Source: Prado023 sp963788325 (GTDB taxonomy: Bacteria; Actinomycetota; Actinomycetes; S36-B12; CAIYMF01). From it: a DNA stretch of 64,000 bases. The position numbers and the translations under genes were made by a program. The stretch lies in contig CAWBGJ010000006.1 of assembly GCA_963788325.1 (NCBI GenBank), positions 1 through 64,000 on the forward strand. Direction: 5' to 3'. Below are positions 49,968-57,568 of this stretch, piece after piece; position 1 is the stretch's first letter; each line of letters begins with the position of its first letter. Below the pieces are notes generated by a model. That model made no database searches. It saw only the letters and a list, made by a program, of their open reading frames with translations, and was not told the DNA's origin.

Positions 49968-52900
49968 ATGCCCGGTCACGAACTCGACCATCGCGAGAAG
50001 GCCGTGGACGCCGGCGCGGGCGAGGGGTTCACGGAGCTCCTCGGGCGTCGGTTCTACCGGATCGCCGGCTACGACCAGATGCCGGCGTTCTTCATGACGG
50101 TGGTCGGATCCGGCGATCCTTGGTTGTTCGTGTCCAGCACCGGCGGACTCACCGCTGGCCGCGTCCGGCCGGACACCGCGCTCTTCCCCTACTACACCGA
50201 CGACAAGGTCAGTGAGAGTGCCGGACGCACCGGTGGCCTGAGCCTGATCCGGGTCGTCCCGATCGCGGGTGAGCCGCTCATCTGGGAGCCGTTCTCGCCG
50301 GCGATACGGTCCGGTGGCGAGATGGCGCGAACGATCTACAAGGATCCGTTGGGCACCACGCTGATCTTCGAGGAGTCCCGGGCGGATCTCGGCTTGACCC
50401 TTCGCGTCAGCTGGCAGACGGCAAGCAGGTTCGGCATCGTCCGCACGTGCACCCTGAGCAGCGTCGGGGACAAGCCCCAGGACATCGAGCTCGTGGACGG
50501 ACTGGTCAACCTGCTGCCGGCGGGTGTGGACGTGGCGGTCCAGAACCGGTTGAGCAACCTGCTCGATGCGTACAAGCGCGCCGAGATCGATGAGCAGACC
50601 GGACTCGGGATGTTCACGCTCAGTTCGAGGCTGACTGATCTGGCCGAGCCCAGTGAGTCGCTGCACGCCAACGTGGCGTGGCAGGTGGGCCTCGGCCCGG
50701 TCGACCACCTGGTGTCCACCCGTCAGCTGGAATGGTTCAAGAGCGATGGCTCGTTGGTGGCCGAGCATGACGTCCGGGGCCTGCGCGGGGCGTACCTCGT
50801 CCATGCCCATCTGTCGCTGGCGCCGGGGGAGCAGCGGGCGTGGAGCATCGTCGGTGACGTCGAGCAGGATGTCGCTGATGTCATCGCCCTGCGCGACCTG
50901 CTGACCCGGCCCGAGGAGCTGGCGCTCCTGCTCGAGGCCGATGTGCGGACGAGCCGGTCGGAGCTCGAGCGGATCGTGGCCTCCGCCGATGGGCTCCAGG
51001 TCACCGGCGAGGAGCTCGCCACCGCCCACCACGCTGCGAACGTGCTGTTCAACGTCATGCGCGGGGGAGTCCCGACCGACGGCTATCGCGTCGACTCGGG
51101 CGACTTCCGCTCCTTCGTCGAGCAGCGCAGCCCCGCGACCCTGGGGCGGTGCGTCGGTCTGCTGGCGGGCCTGCCGGCGACCCTGACCAGCTCGGAGCTC
51201 GTTGAGGCAGCTCGCGCCAGCCGCGATCCCGACCTGATCCGTCTCGGCATGGAGTACCTGCCGCTGACCTTCAGCCGGCGCCACGGGGACCCCTCGCGGC
51301 CGTGGAACACCTTCGAGATCGCGTTGCGGGACGCGCACGGCAATCCGCGGTTGAGCTTCGAGGGCAACTGGCGCGACATCTTCCAGAACTGGGAGGCCTT
51401 GGCCTGGTCGTTCCCCGAGTACCTCGAGTCCATGATCTCGGTATTCCTGGACGCCACCACCGCCGATGGCTACAACCCGTACCGGATCTCGCGCGCCGGC
51501 ATCGACTGGGAGGTGCCCGAGCCCCACAACCCCTGGGCCAACATCGGCTACTGGAGTGACCACCAGATCATCTACCTGCTCAAGCTCCTGGAGACCTCTG
51601 TGCGGTTCCATCCCGGGCGGCTGGAGGAGCTGACGGGGACCGAGGTCTTCACCCACGCCGATGTGCCGTACCGGATCGCCTCCTACGCCGAGACGCTCAA
51701 GGACCCGCACAACACCATCAGCTTCGACGAGGACCATGCCGCGCGCATCGCCGAACGTATCGAGCAGAACGGTGCCGACGGTCGCCTCGTCCATGGACCC
51801 AACGGTGACCTCGTGCGGGTGACGCTGGCCGAGAAGTTGCTCCTGCTCCTGCTGGCCAAGGTCGTGAACCTGGTGCCGGACGGCGGGATCTGGATGAACA
51901 CCCAGCGCCCCGAATGGAACGACGCCAACAACGCCCTGGTCGGACGCGGGCTCTCGGTGGTGACGTTGGCGCAGGTGCGGCGCTACGTGGAGTTCGCCCA
52001 GGACCTGCTGACCCAGGACGTGCGGGTCACTGAGGAGCTCGCCGACCTGATGGACGGGGTGACCGGCGCGCTCGAGGCGCACCGGCGCCATCTTCGCGGG
52101 GGCTTCTCAGACAGCTCACGACGCGGCTTCATGGATGACCTGGGCGCGGTCGGAGGGGCCTACCGCGAGCGGGTCTACGCGGGCTTCAGCGGTCGGCACG
52201 CCGACGTCTCAGGGGACCGCGTGCAGACGCTCCTTGCGCTTGTGCGCTCCTATGTGGACAGCACCCTCGCGGCCAACCGGCGGCAGGACTCGCTGTACCA
52301 CTCCTACAACATCCTGGACCTCGCCGACGGAGATGCCGCGATCCGTCGCCTGCCGGAGATGCTCGAGGGCCAGGTCGCGATGCTGGGCAGTGGCCAGCTC
52401 GACGCCCAGGAGTCCCTGGCGCTGCTCGCCGGCCTGCGCAGCAGCAAGCTGTACCGCGCAGACCAGCACAGCTACATGCTCTATCCCGACAAGGACCTGG
52501 CTGGCTTCCTGGACCGCAACCGCATCCCGGGGGTCCGGGCAACCCGGTGCGCGCTGATCAGTGCACTGGTCCGAGCAGGGGATCGCAGCCTGGTCGTGCG
52601 TGATGTGCACGGCGACCTGCACTTCGCGTCCCCCATCCGCAATGTCCGTGACGTCGAGGCGATCCTGGACCGGATGGCCGGTGAACCGGACCTCGCCGCG
52701 CTGGTGGAGACCGACTTTGGGGAGGTCCTGTCGATCTTCGAGGAGGTCTTCAACCACTCGGAGTTCACAGGCCGCTCCGGCTCGTTCTTCGCCTACGAGG
52801 GCCTGGGCAGCATCTACTGGCACATGGTCTCCAAGCTGCTGCTGTCCGTGCAGGAGACCCTCGAGCGAGCCGTGGCTGACGGCGAGTCGTCGGCGACCGT

Positions 52901-53411
52901 GCAGGCGCTGACCGCGGCCTACGAGGATGTGCGCGTCGGGCTCGGCTACGCCAAGCCCGCCGCCGTCTACGGCGCGTTCCCGATCGACCCCTACTCGCAC
53001 ACCCCGGCGGGGCATGGTGCGCGGCAGCCGGGCATGACCGGTCAGGTGAAGGAGGAGGTGCTCACGCGCCTCGGTGAGCTGGGCCTGCGGGTGCAGGACG
53101 GCCAGATCGTCTTCGCGCCGAACCAGCTGCGCGCCAGCGAGTGGCTCGCGGTGCCGGTGACCTTCGAGTTCATCGACGTGCTGGGTCGCCCCCGGCAGGT
53201 CGAGCTGAGCGCCGGTTGCCTGGCGTTCACGTTCTGCCAGGTCCCGGTCGTCTACCACCGGGCTGAGTCCCTCAGCGTCCAGGTCCACCTTGCCGAGGGC
53301 ACCGTCGTGGACTGTTCCGGCGCGAGGATCGGCGTTGACCTCAGTGCCAGCATCTTCGAGCGGCGCGGGACGGTGGCCCGGATTGAGGTACGGATCCCGG
53401 CGGCGCCGTGA
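49968..53411 (+). CDS. GH94-like glycoside phosphorylase, 1,2-beta-oligoglucan phosphorylase type
   Basis: Product of 1147 residues; AGGAGG six bases before the ATG. It has no signal peptide, so it is cytosolic. Size and layout match the long GH94 group: beta-sandwich start (about 1-330, GRRFYRIAGYDQMPAFFM), helical linker, a barrel containing GNWRDIFQNWEALAWSFPEY, DGYNPYRISRAGIDWEV, WANIGYWSDHQIIYLLKLLE and RPEWNDANNALVG, then a C-terminal beta domain. D652 in EWND aligns with the general acid in the GDWNDG motif of GH94. Listeria SOGP (Lin1839) is the closest described type by length and neighbourhood. The assignment rests on motif recall; substrate linkage is inferred. Confidence 0.72.
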   Translation: MPGHELDHREKAVDAGAGEGFTELLGRRFYRIAGYDQMPAFFMTVVGSGDPWLFVSSTGGLTAGRVRPDTALFPYYTDDKVSESAGRTGGLSLIRVVPIAGEPLIWEPFSPAIRSGGEMARTIYKDPLGTTLIFEESRADLGLTLRVSWQTASRFGIVRTCTLSSVGDKPQDIELVDGLVNLLPAGVDVAVQNRLSNLLDAYKRAEIDEQTGLGMFTLSSRLTDLAEPSESLHANVAWQVGLGPVDHLVSTRQLEWFKSDGSLVAEHDVRGLRGAYLVHAHLSLAPGEQRAWSIVGDVEQDVADVIALRDLLTRPEELALLLEADVRTSRSELERIVASADGLQVTGEELATAHHAANVLFNVMRGGVPTDGYRVDSGDFRSFVEQRSPATLGRCVGLLAGLPATLTSSELVEAARASRDPDLIRLGMEYLPLTFSRRHGDPSRPWNTFEIALRDAHGNPRLSFEGNWRDIFQNWEALAWSFPEYLESMISVFLDATTADGYNPYRISRAGIDWEVPEPHNPWANIGYWSDHQIIYLLKLLETSVRFHPGRLEELTGTEVFTHADVPYRIASYAETLKDPHNTISFDEDHAARIAERIEQNGADGRLVHGPNGDLVRVTLAEKLLLLLLAKVVNLVPDGGIWMNTQRPEWNDANNALVGRGLSVVTLAQVRRYVEFAQDLLTQDVRVTEELADLMDGVTGALEAHRRHLRGGFSDSSRRGFMDDLGAVGGAYRERVYAGFSGRHADVSGDRVQTLLALVRSYVDSTLAANRRQDSLYHSYNILDLADGDAAIRRLPEMLEGQVAMLGSGQLDAQESLALLAGLRSSKLYRADQHSYMLYPDKDLAGFLDRNRIPGVRATRCALISALVRAGDRSLVVRDVHGDLHFASPIRNVRDVEAILDRMAGEPDLAALVETDFGEVLSIFEEVFNHSEFTGRSGSFFAYEGLGSIYWHMVSKLLLSVQETLERAVADGESSATVQALTAAYEDVRVGLGYAKPAAVYGAFPIDPYSHTPAGHGARQPGMTGQVKEEVLTRLGELGLRVQDGQIVFAPNQLRASEWLAVPVTFEFIDVLGRPRQVELSAGCLAFTFCQVPVVYHRAESLSVQVHLAEGTVVDCSGARIGVDLSASIFERRGTVARIEVRIPAAP

Positions 53412-54370
53412 ACGTGGGCGGACCAACCAAGACCCTGGGCGATCACGCGGGGAACGAGCCCGGCGTGATCGCCCTGGACAAGCAGTGCGGATCAGTGCGG
53501 GCCCAGTTCCGGCCCGATGAGGGGGGACGCCTGGCCAGGCTGCAGTACCGGGAGGTGGACCTTGTGCTCCCGCCGGGAAGGGTGCCGGGCTACTACGGCG
53601 ACACCTTCTGGCCCAGTCCGCAGGCGTTGTTCGACTGGCCGCCGCCTCCGGTGCTCGATGCCGCGCCCTACGAGGTCCTCGACGAGTCGCCAACCGCCCT
53701 TGTCATGCGCAGCGCCCCCGACCTTGACCACGGCCTCCAGGTGGAGAAGCGCGTCACGTTGCAGGAGGCCTCGGTGACGTTCACCTTCGTGGTCACCAAC
53801 ACCTGGCAGCGCGCTCACGCAGTGGCGCCGTGGCAGGTCACCCGGGCGCCTCGCACCGGCTTGCTGGTGTGGGCCGTGGGGCACCAGTTCAGCGATGAGG
53901 ACCGCCTGCGCAAGCAGCGCGAGGATCCGGGCTGCACGTACCTGCACGCCGGGCTGGACGCGACCTTCGAGGGCTACTCGGTGGCCGGTCCCCACGCGAG
54001 CATCCCGGTCGCTGATGTCACGCGGACCTCGAAGTTCTTCACCGACGCCCACGGCTGGGTCGCGCACATCCACGATGGGGTGATCTTCCTGCGGATCTTC
54101 CCGGACCTGGTGCCGGAGCAGATGGCTCCACGACAGGCGGAACTCGAGCTCTTCTTCGGAATCGAGCGCGACTACATCGAGCTGGAGAACCAGGGCGCGT
54201 ATGAGCCGATCGCGCCAGGTGCGAGCCGCACCTACGAGGTTGAGTGGCGATTCGCGCAGGTGGACCCCGCAGTGCGGACCGATCGGGTCTCATCGGAACT
54301 GCTGAAGGCGATCCACGCCCTGCTGGAGGGCGGCGAGGCGCTCAACCCTCGATCCGGAAGGATGCCCTGA
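53408..54370 (+). CDS. DUF4380-like mutarotase-fold protein
   Basis: Product of 320 residues from GTG at 53408, overlapping the GH94-like stop (GTGA). All beta: an early VDLVLPPGRVPGYYGDTFWPSPQ and a C-terminal QAELELFFGIERDYIELENQGAYEPIAPGASRTYEVEWRF block, the conserved end of DUF4380. The family has a galactose-mutarotase-like beta-sandwich, and a role with sugar anomers is likely. It is fixed in an operon with the phosphorylase, so it probably handles the same sugar (e.g. alpha-glucose 1-phosphate or free glucose anomers). Overlaps the convergent GH3 gene by 29 bases. Confidence 0.7.
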   Translation: MNVGGPTKTLGDHAGNEPGVIALDKQCGSVRAQFRPDEGGRLARLQYREVDLVLPPGRVPGYYGDTFWPSPQALFDWPPPPVLDAAPYEVLDESPTALVMRSAPDLDHGLQVEKRVTLQEASVTFTFVVTNTWQRAHAVAPWQVTRAPRTGLLVWAVGHQFSDEDRLRKQREDPGCTYLHAGLDATFEGYSVAGPHASIPVADVTRTSKFFTDAHGWVAHIHDGVIFLRIFPDLVPEQMAPRQAELELFFGIERDYIELENQGAYEPIAPGASRTYEVEWRFAQVDPAVRTDRVSSELLKAIHALLEGGEALNPRSGRMP

Positions 54371-56627
54371 GCAGATCGTCGGCGCGCGAACTGGATCCGA
54401 CTAGCAGCTCGAACTGGCCCGGCTCGACCATCCGTATGCCTTCGGCGGTGACCAGCGAGCAGGCCCCCGCGGGCACCTCGATCTCGGTCGTGACGGACTC
54501 GCCGGGTGGCACCTCGACCTGGCACCAGGCCTTGAGCTCCTTGTCCGCCCACGTCACGCTGGTGACCAGATCACTGATGTAGGCCTGGACCGTCTCGAGC
54601 GCTGGGCGGGTTCCGGTGTTGGTCAGCGTGACGCGCGCGCGGATCACGGCATCGGCGGCCACGGTGGCCTCGTCCAGCACGAGGTCGCGGTACTCGACCG
54701 TCGTGTAGCTCAGGCCCTCGCCGAACACGAAGTGCGGCTCCTGGGTGAGGTCTGCGTAGCGCTCGCCGTGCTGGCCGCGCACCTGGTTGTAGTACACGGG
54801 CTGCTGGCCCACGTGTCGCGGAACAGACACGGGCAGGCGCCCGGTCGGCTCGATCAGGCCCAGGACCAGTTCGGCGATGGCCTGCCCGCCGCGCATGCCC
54901 GGATTGAACGCCTCGATGAGTCCCGCTGCGGCCTCAACGGCTGAGGGGAGCGTGGCCGGCTTGCTGTGCACCAGGACCACGATCACGGGTGTGCTTGTGG
55001 CCACCAGCGCCTCGAGGAGGGCGATCTGGCCGCCCTGCAGCTCGAGGGTCGCCGTCGATCGGGTCTCGCCGGTCAGCGCGATGGTGTCGCCCAGGACGGC
55101 CACCACGTAGTCTGCCGCCTCGGCCGCGGTCACGGCTTCGGCGAGCAGCGTCTCGTTCGCCGGTGGCGGGGCGAAGACGGGTGGACGTGTGCCTCCGTCG
55201 TGCCACTTCTCGCCCGACGGGTCGGGCACCAGGGCCTCGATGTCGGCGCCGAGGGCGTGCGTGACGGTCCAGTCCAGGGGAGCCATGGCGCGGAACCCAT
55301 CGAGGACCGTCTGGACCATCTCGCGTGGGTGGTCCTCGGGCATCCAGTTGACCTGACCCGAGTTGCCTGACCAATCACCCAGGGTGTTACGGGGTTCGTC
55401 GGCGTTGGGCCCGATGACGGCGATCGTCCGGGGCGGTCCGGGCGGAACTGCGCGGCCGTCGTCGCCGGCCGCAAGGCCGCCGGCCAAGGGCAGCGTCGCG
55501 TCATTGCGCAGCAGCACAAGGGACCGCCTGGCGATCGCGAGGTTCAGGTCCGTGTGCTCGGTGCTGCCGATCACCGCAGCCTGGCGCGCGGGGTCCGGGG
55601 CGCGAGGGTCCTCGAAGAGTCCCAGCTCGAACTTTAGCCGCAGGATCCGGCGGACCGCGGCATCGATCTGCGCCTCGTCCAGCCGCCCCTGCGCGACCGC
55701 CTCCTGGGCGCCTTCGAAGAACTCGGGTGTGGTCATGACCAGGTCGTTGCCGGCGCGCACCGCAACGGCGGAGGCCTCGACGTAATCGGCGCAGACCCTC
55801 TGCTCCCACACCATGCGTCCGACGTCGTCCCAGTCGGTCACGAGCATCCCGGTGAAGCCCCACTCGCCCTTGAGCACGTCGTTGAGCAGCCACCGGTTCG
55901 CGGTGATCGGAACCCCGTCCATCGCCTGGTAGCCCAGCATGAACGTCCGGGCACCGTCCCGTGCCACCCGCTCGAAAGGCGGCAGGAACCAGGAGCGCAG
56001 CTTGCGTGGGCTGATGTCGGCCTCGCTGGCGTCGCGGCCGCCCTGGGTCTCGGAGTACCCGGCGAAGTGCTTGGCACAGGCCATGACCCCGGTCGGGTCC
56101 TGCGGGCCGGACCCCTGGTAGCCGCGGACCATGGCTGCGCCCAGCTCACCGATGAGGAACGGGTCCTCGCCGAACGTCTCGCCCACGCGGCCCCAGCGCA
56201 GGTCCCGGGTGATGCACAGCACCGGGGAGAACGTCCAGTGCAGCCCGGTGGCCGCGATCTCGACCGCGCTGGCCCTGGCCATGCGTTCCACGAGGTCGGT
56301 GTCCCAGGAGCACGCCATCGCCAGCTGGGTCGGGAAGATGGTCGCCCCCGGCCAGAAGGAGTGGCCATGGATGGCGTCGTCGGCCATCAGCAGGGGGATC
56401 CCCAGCCGGGTCCGGGCCGCCAGGTCGATGGCTGCCACCATGCGCTCAGGGGAGGCGTGCAGCAGCGAGCCGACCACCTTGGTCGAGACAATGTCCGCCA
56501 GGTCGCCCTGTGCGTCGAGCTGCAGCATCTGCCCGACCTTCTCGGGCAGCGTCATGCGGCCCAGGAGGTCCGCGACCCGCTCTTCGGCAGGAAGCCCGGG
56601 GTTCAGGTAGCGCACGGATGCAGTCAT
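54342..56627 (-). CDS. GH3 beta-glucosidase
   Basis: Product of 761 residues, ATG with GGAGGT upstream. N-terminal barrel: EEERVADLLGRMTLPEKVGQM-like start, IPLLMADDAIHGHSFWPGATIFPTQLAMA, KHFAGYSETQGG and the nucleophile Asp265 in MLVTDWDDV. The second domain (RRSLVLLRNDATLPL, TIAVIGPNADEP) and the fibronectin-III-like end (DLVLDEATVAADAVIRARVTLTNTG, WADKELKAW) are complete. No signal peptide. Lin1840, a GH3 enzyme specific for sophoro-oligosaccharides, is encoded in the comparable Listeria locus. Confidence 0.93.
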   Translation of the reverse strand: MTASVRYLNPGLPAEERVADLLGRMTLPEKVGQMLQLDAQGDLADIVSTKVVGSLLHASPERMVAAIDLAARTRLGIPLLMADDAIHGHSFWPGATIFPTQLAMACSWDTDLVERMARASAVEIAATGLHWTFSPVLCITRDLRWGRVGETFGEDPFLIGELGAAMVRGYQGSGPQDPTGVMACAKHFAGYSETQGGRDASEADISPRKLRSWFLPPFERVARDGARTFMLGYQAMDGVPITANRWLLNDVLKGEWGFTGMLVTDWDDVGRMVWEQRVCADYVEASAVAVRAGNDLVMTTPEFFEGAQEAVAQGRLDEAQIDAAVRRILRLKFELGLFEDPRAPDPARQAAVIGSTEHTDLNLAIARRSLVLLRNDATLPLAGGLAAGDDGRAVPPGPPRTIAVIGPNADEPRNTLGDWSGNSGQVNWMPEDHPREMVQTVLDGFRAMAPLDWTVTHALGADIEALVPDPSGEKWHDGGTRPPVFAPPPANETLLAEAVTAAEAADYVVAVLGDTIALTGETRSTATLELQGGQIALLEALVATSTPVIVVLVHSKPATLPSAVEAAAGLIEAFNPGMRGGQAIAELVLGLIEPTGRLPVSVPRHVGQQPVYYNQVRGQHGERYADLTQEPHFVFGEGLSYTTVEYRDLVLDEATVAADAVIRARVTLTNTGTRPALETVQAYISDLVTSVTWADKELKAWCQVEVPPGESVTTEIEVPAGACSLVTAEGIRMVEPGQFELLVGSSSRADDLLRASFRIEG

Positions 56628-56656
56628 GGGACACCTCCAGGTGGGGCCGCCTCGGG

Positions 56657-57076
56657 TCAGGAGCAGCCCAACTCGGACTCGACCGCGTCGACGGATGTGG
56701 CGTAGGCATCGATGGCGGCCTTGTAGCTGCTTGCCGCCTCTGCTGGGGTGGCATCGTCGGGGATTGCGGCCACTGCCTGCTCGAAGGCGTCGTTGGCGGC
56801 CTCGATCTCGGTCTTGACCGAGTCCTGCAACTGCGACAGGGGAACCGAGTTCGCCTGGATCGCACTCTGTACGAGGTCCCGCTGCTCCTTGAGGGCTTCG
56901 GCGGGGGCCCCGGCCTCGGCCAGGGACGTCAGCTGCTCGAACTGGGTCTGCACCGCTTGGGCACCTTCGCAGTAGGCGGCGTTGGTGTCGGCGACGCTGT
57001 CCGACGACGAGCATGCGGACAGGCTCAGGGCAAGGCCCAGGCCTGCAAGCGATGCGATGGCGCGCGCTGTGATCAT
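56657..57076 (-). CDS. small helical lipoprotein
   Basis: Product of 139 residues from ATG at 57076. Lipobox LALSLSAC (Cys about 22), then a helical domain: CEGAQAVQTQFEQLTSLAEAGAPAEALKEQ and later KTEIEAANDAFEQAVAAIPDD, ending with a Cys (SELGCS). One possible disulfide. It is 29 bases upstream of the GH3 gene and downstream of a perfect LacI operator, so it belongs to the regulon. Possible roles are a surface sugar-binding or transport accessory factor; no family is recognised. Confidence 0.7.
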   Translation of the reverse strand: MITARAIASLAGLGLALSLSACSSSDSVADTNAAYCEGAQAVQTQFEQLTSLAEAGAPAEALKEQRDLVQSAIQANSVPLSQLQDSVKTEIEAANDAFEQAVAAIPDDATPAEAASSYKAAIDAYATSVDAVESELGCS

Positions 57077-57220
57077 GAATCGGGCTCCTGGGGCGATCCG
57101 GACCGAGTCCCCTGATCCGGCGGACGAATGGGTGGGCTGGGGCCTCTTGTGTGGACATACCAAGCGGATGCTCAGCGGGCCACGAGGCGCGGCCTGTCGC
57201 GTTCGGTGTGACAGGATCGT

Positions 57221-57238
57221 TTGGAGAGCGCTCTCCAA
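57221..57238. promoter_or_regulatory. perfect 18-bp LacI operator upstream of lipoprotein/GH3
   Basis: TTGGAGAGCGCTCTCCAA is a perfect palindrome, the longest of the three copies sharing GAGAGCGCTCTC. It lies 145 bases before the lipoprotein start and 331 bases before the plus-strand beta-helix gene. Confidence 0.8.
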
Positions 57239-57568
57239 CCACGCTCAGCATGTCGGGTGACGGCTTGCGATGTCAACAGCTCAAGGTCTGGTTCCGGTGG
57301 TCCGGGCACTCGGCACGCTGCGGCCTCGCGGTGATCGAGCGCGACTGCCTCGTCATCGGCCTCATGTGGATGTGGTCGGTCGAGTAGCGATCAGTGGCGG
57401 CCAACCCCTTGACACGGCACTCGGGGACGGGCACGGTGTCACGAACGCTCTAGACAGGCGTCGCTCGCTCGGGTTGCCGAGCGGTCAGGATCCACTGGGG
57501 GAGGGCTCCGGCCGACGGTCGTCCGGCGGTCCGGTATTCGGCTGACCCGACAAGAGAGGAGCGCACTG
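57239..57568. other. promoter region of the secreted beta-helix gene
   Basis: 330 bases with no gene; ribosome site GAGGAG near 57556. Its LacI operator at 57221-57238 is at the left edge, so the beta-helix gene may also belong to the regulon. Confidence 0.45.
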
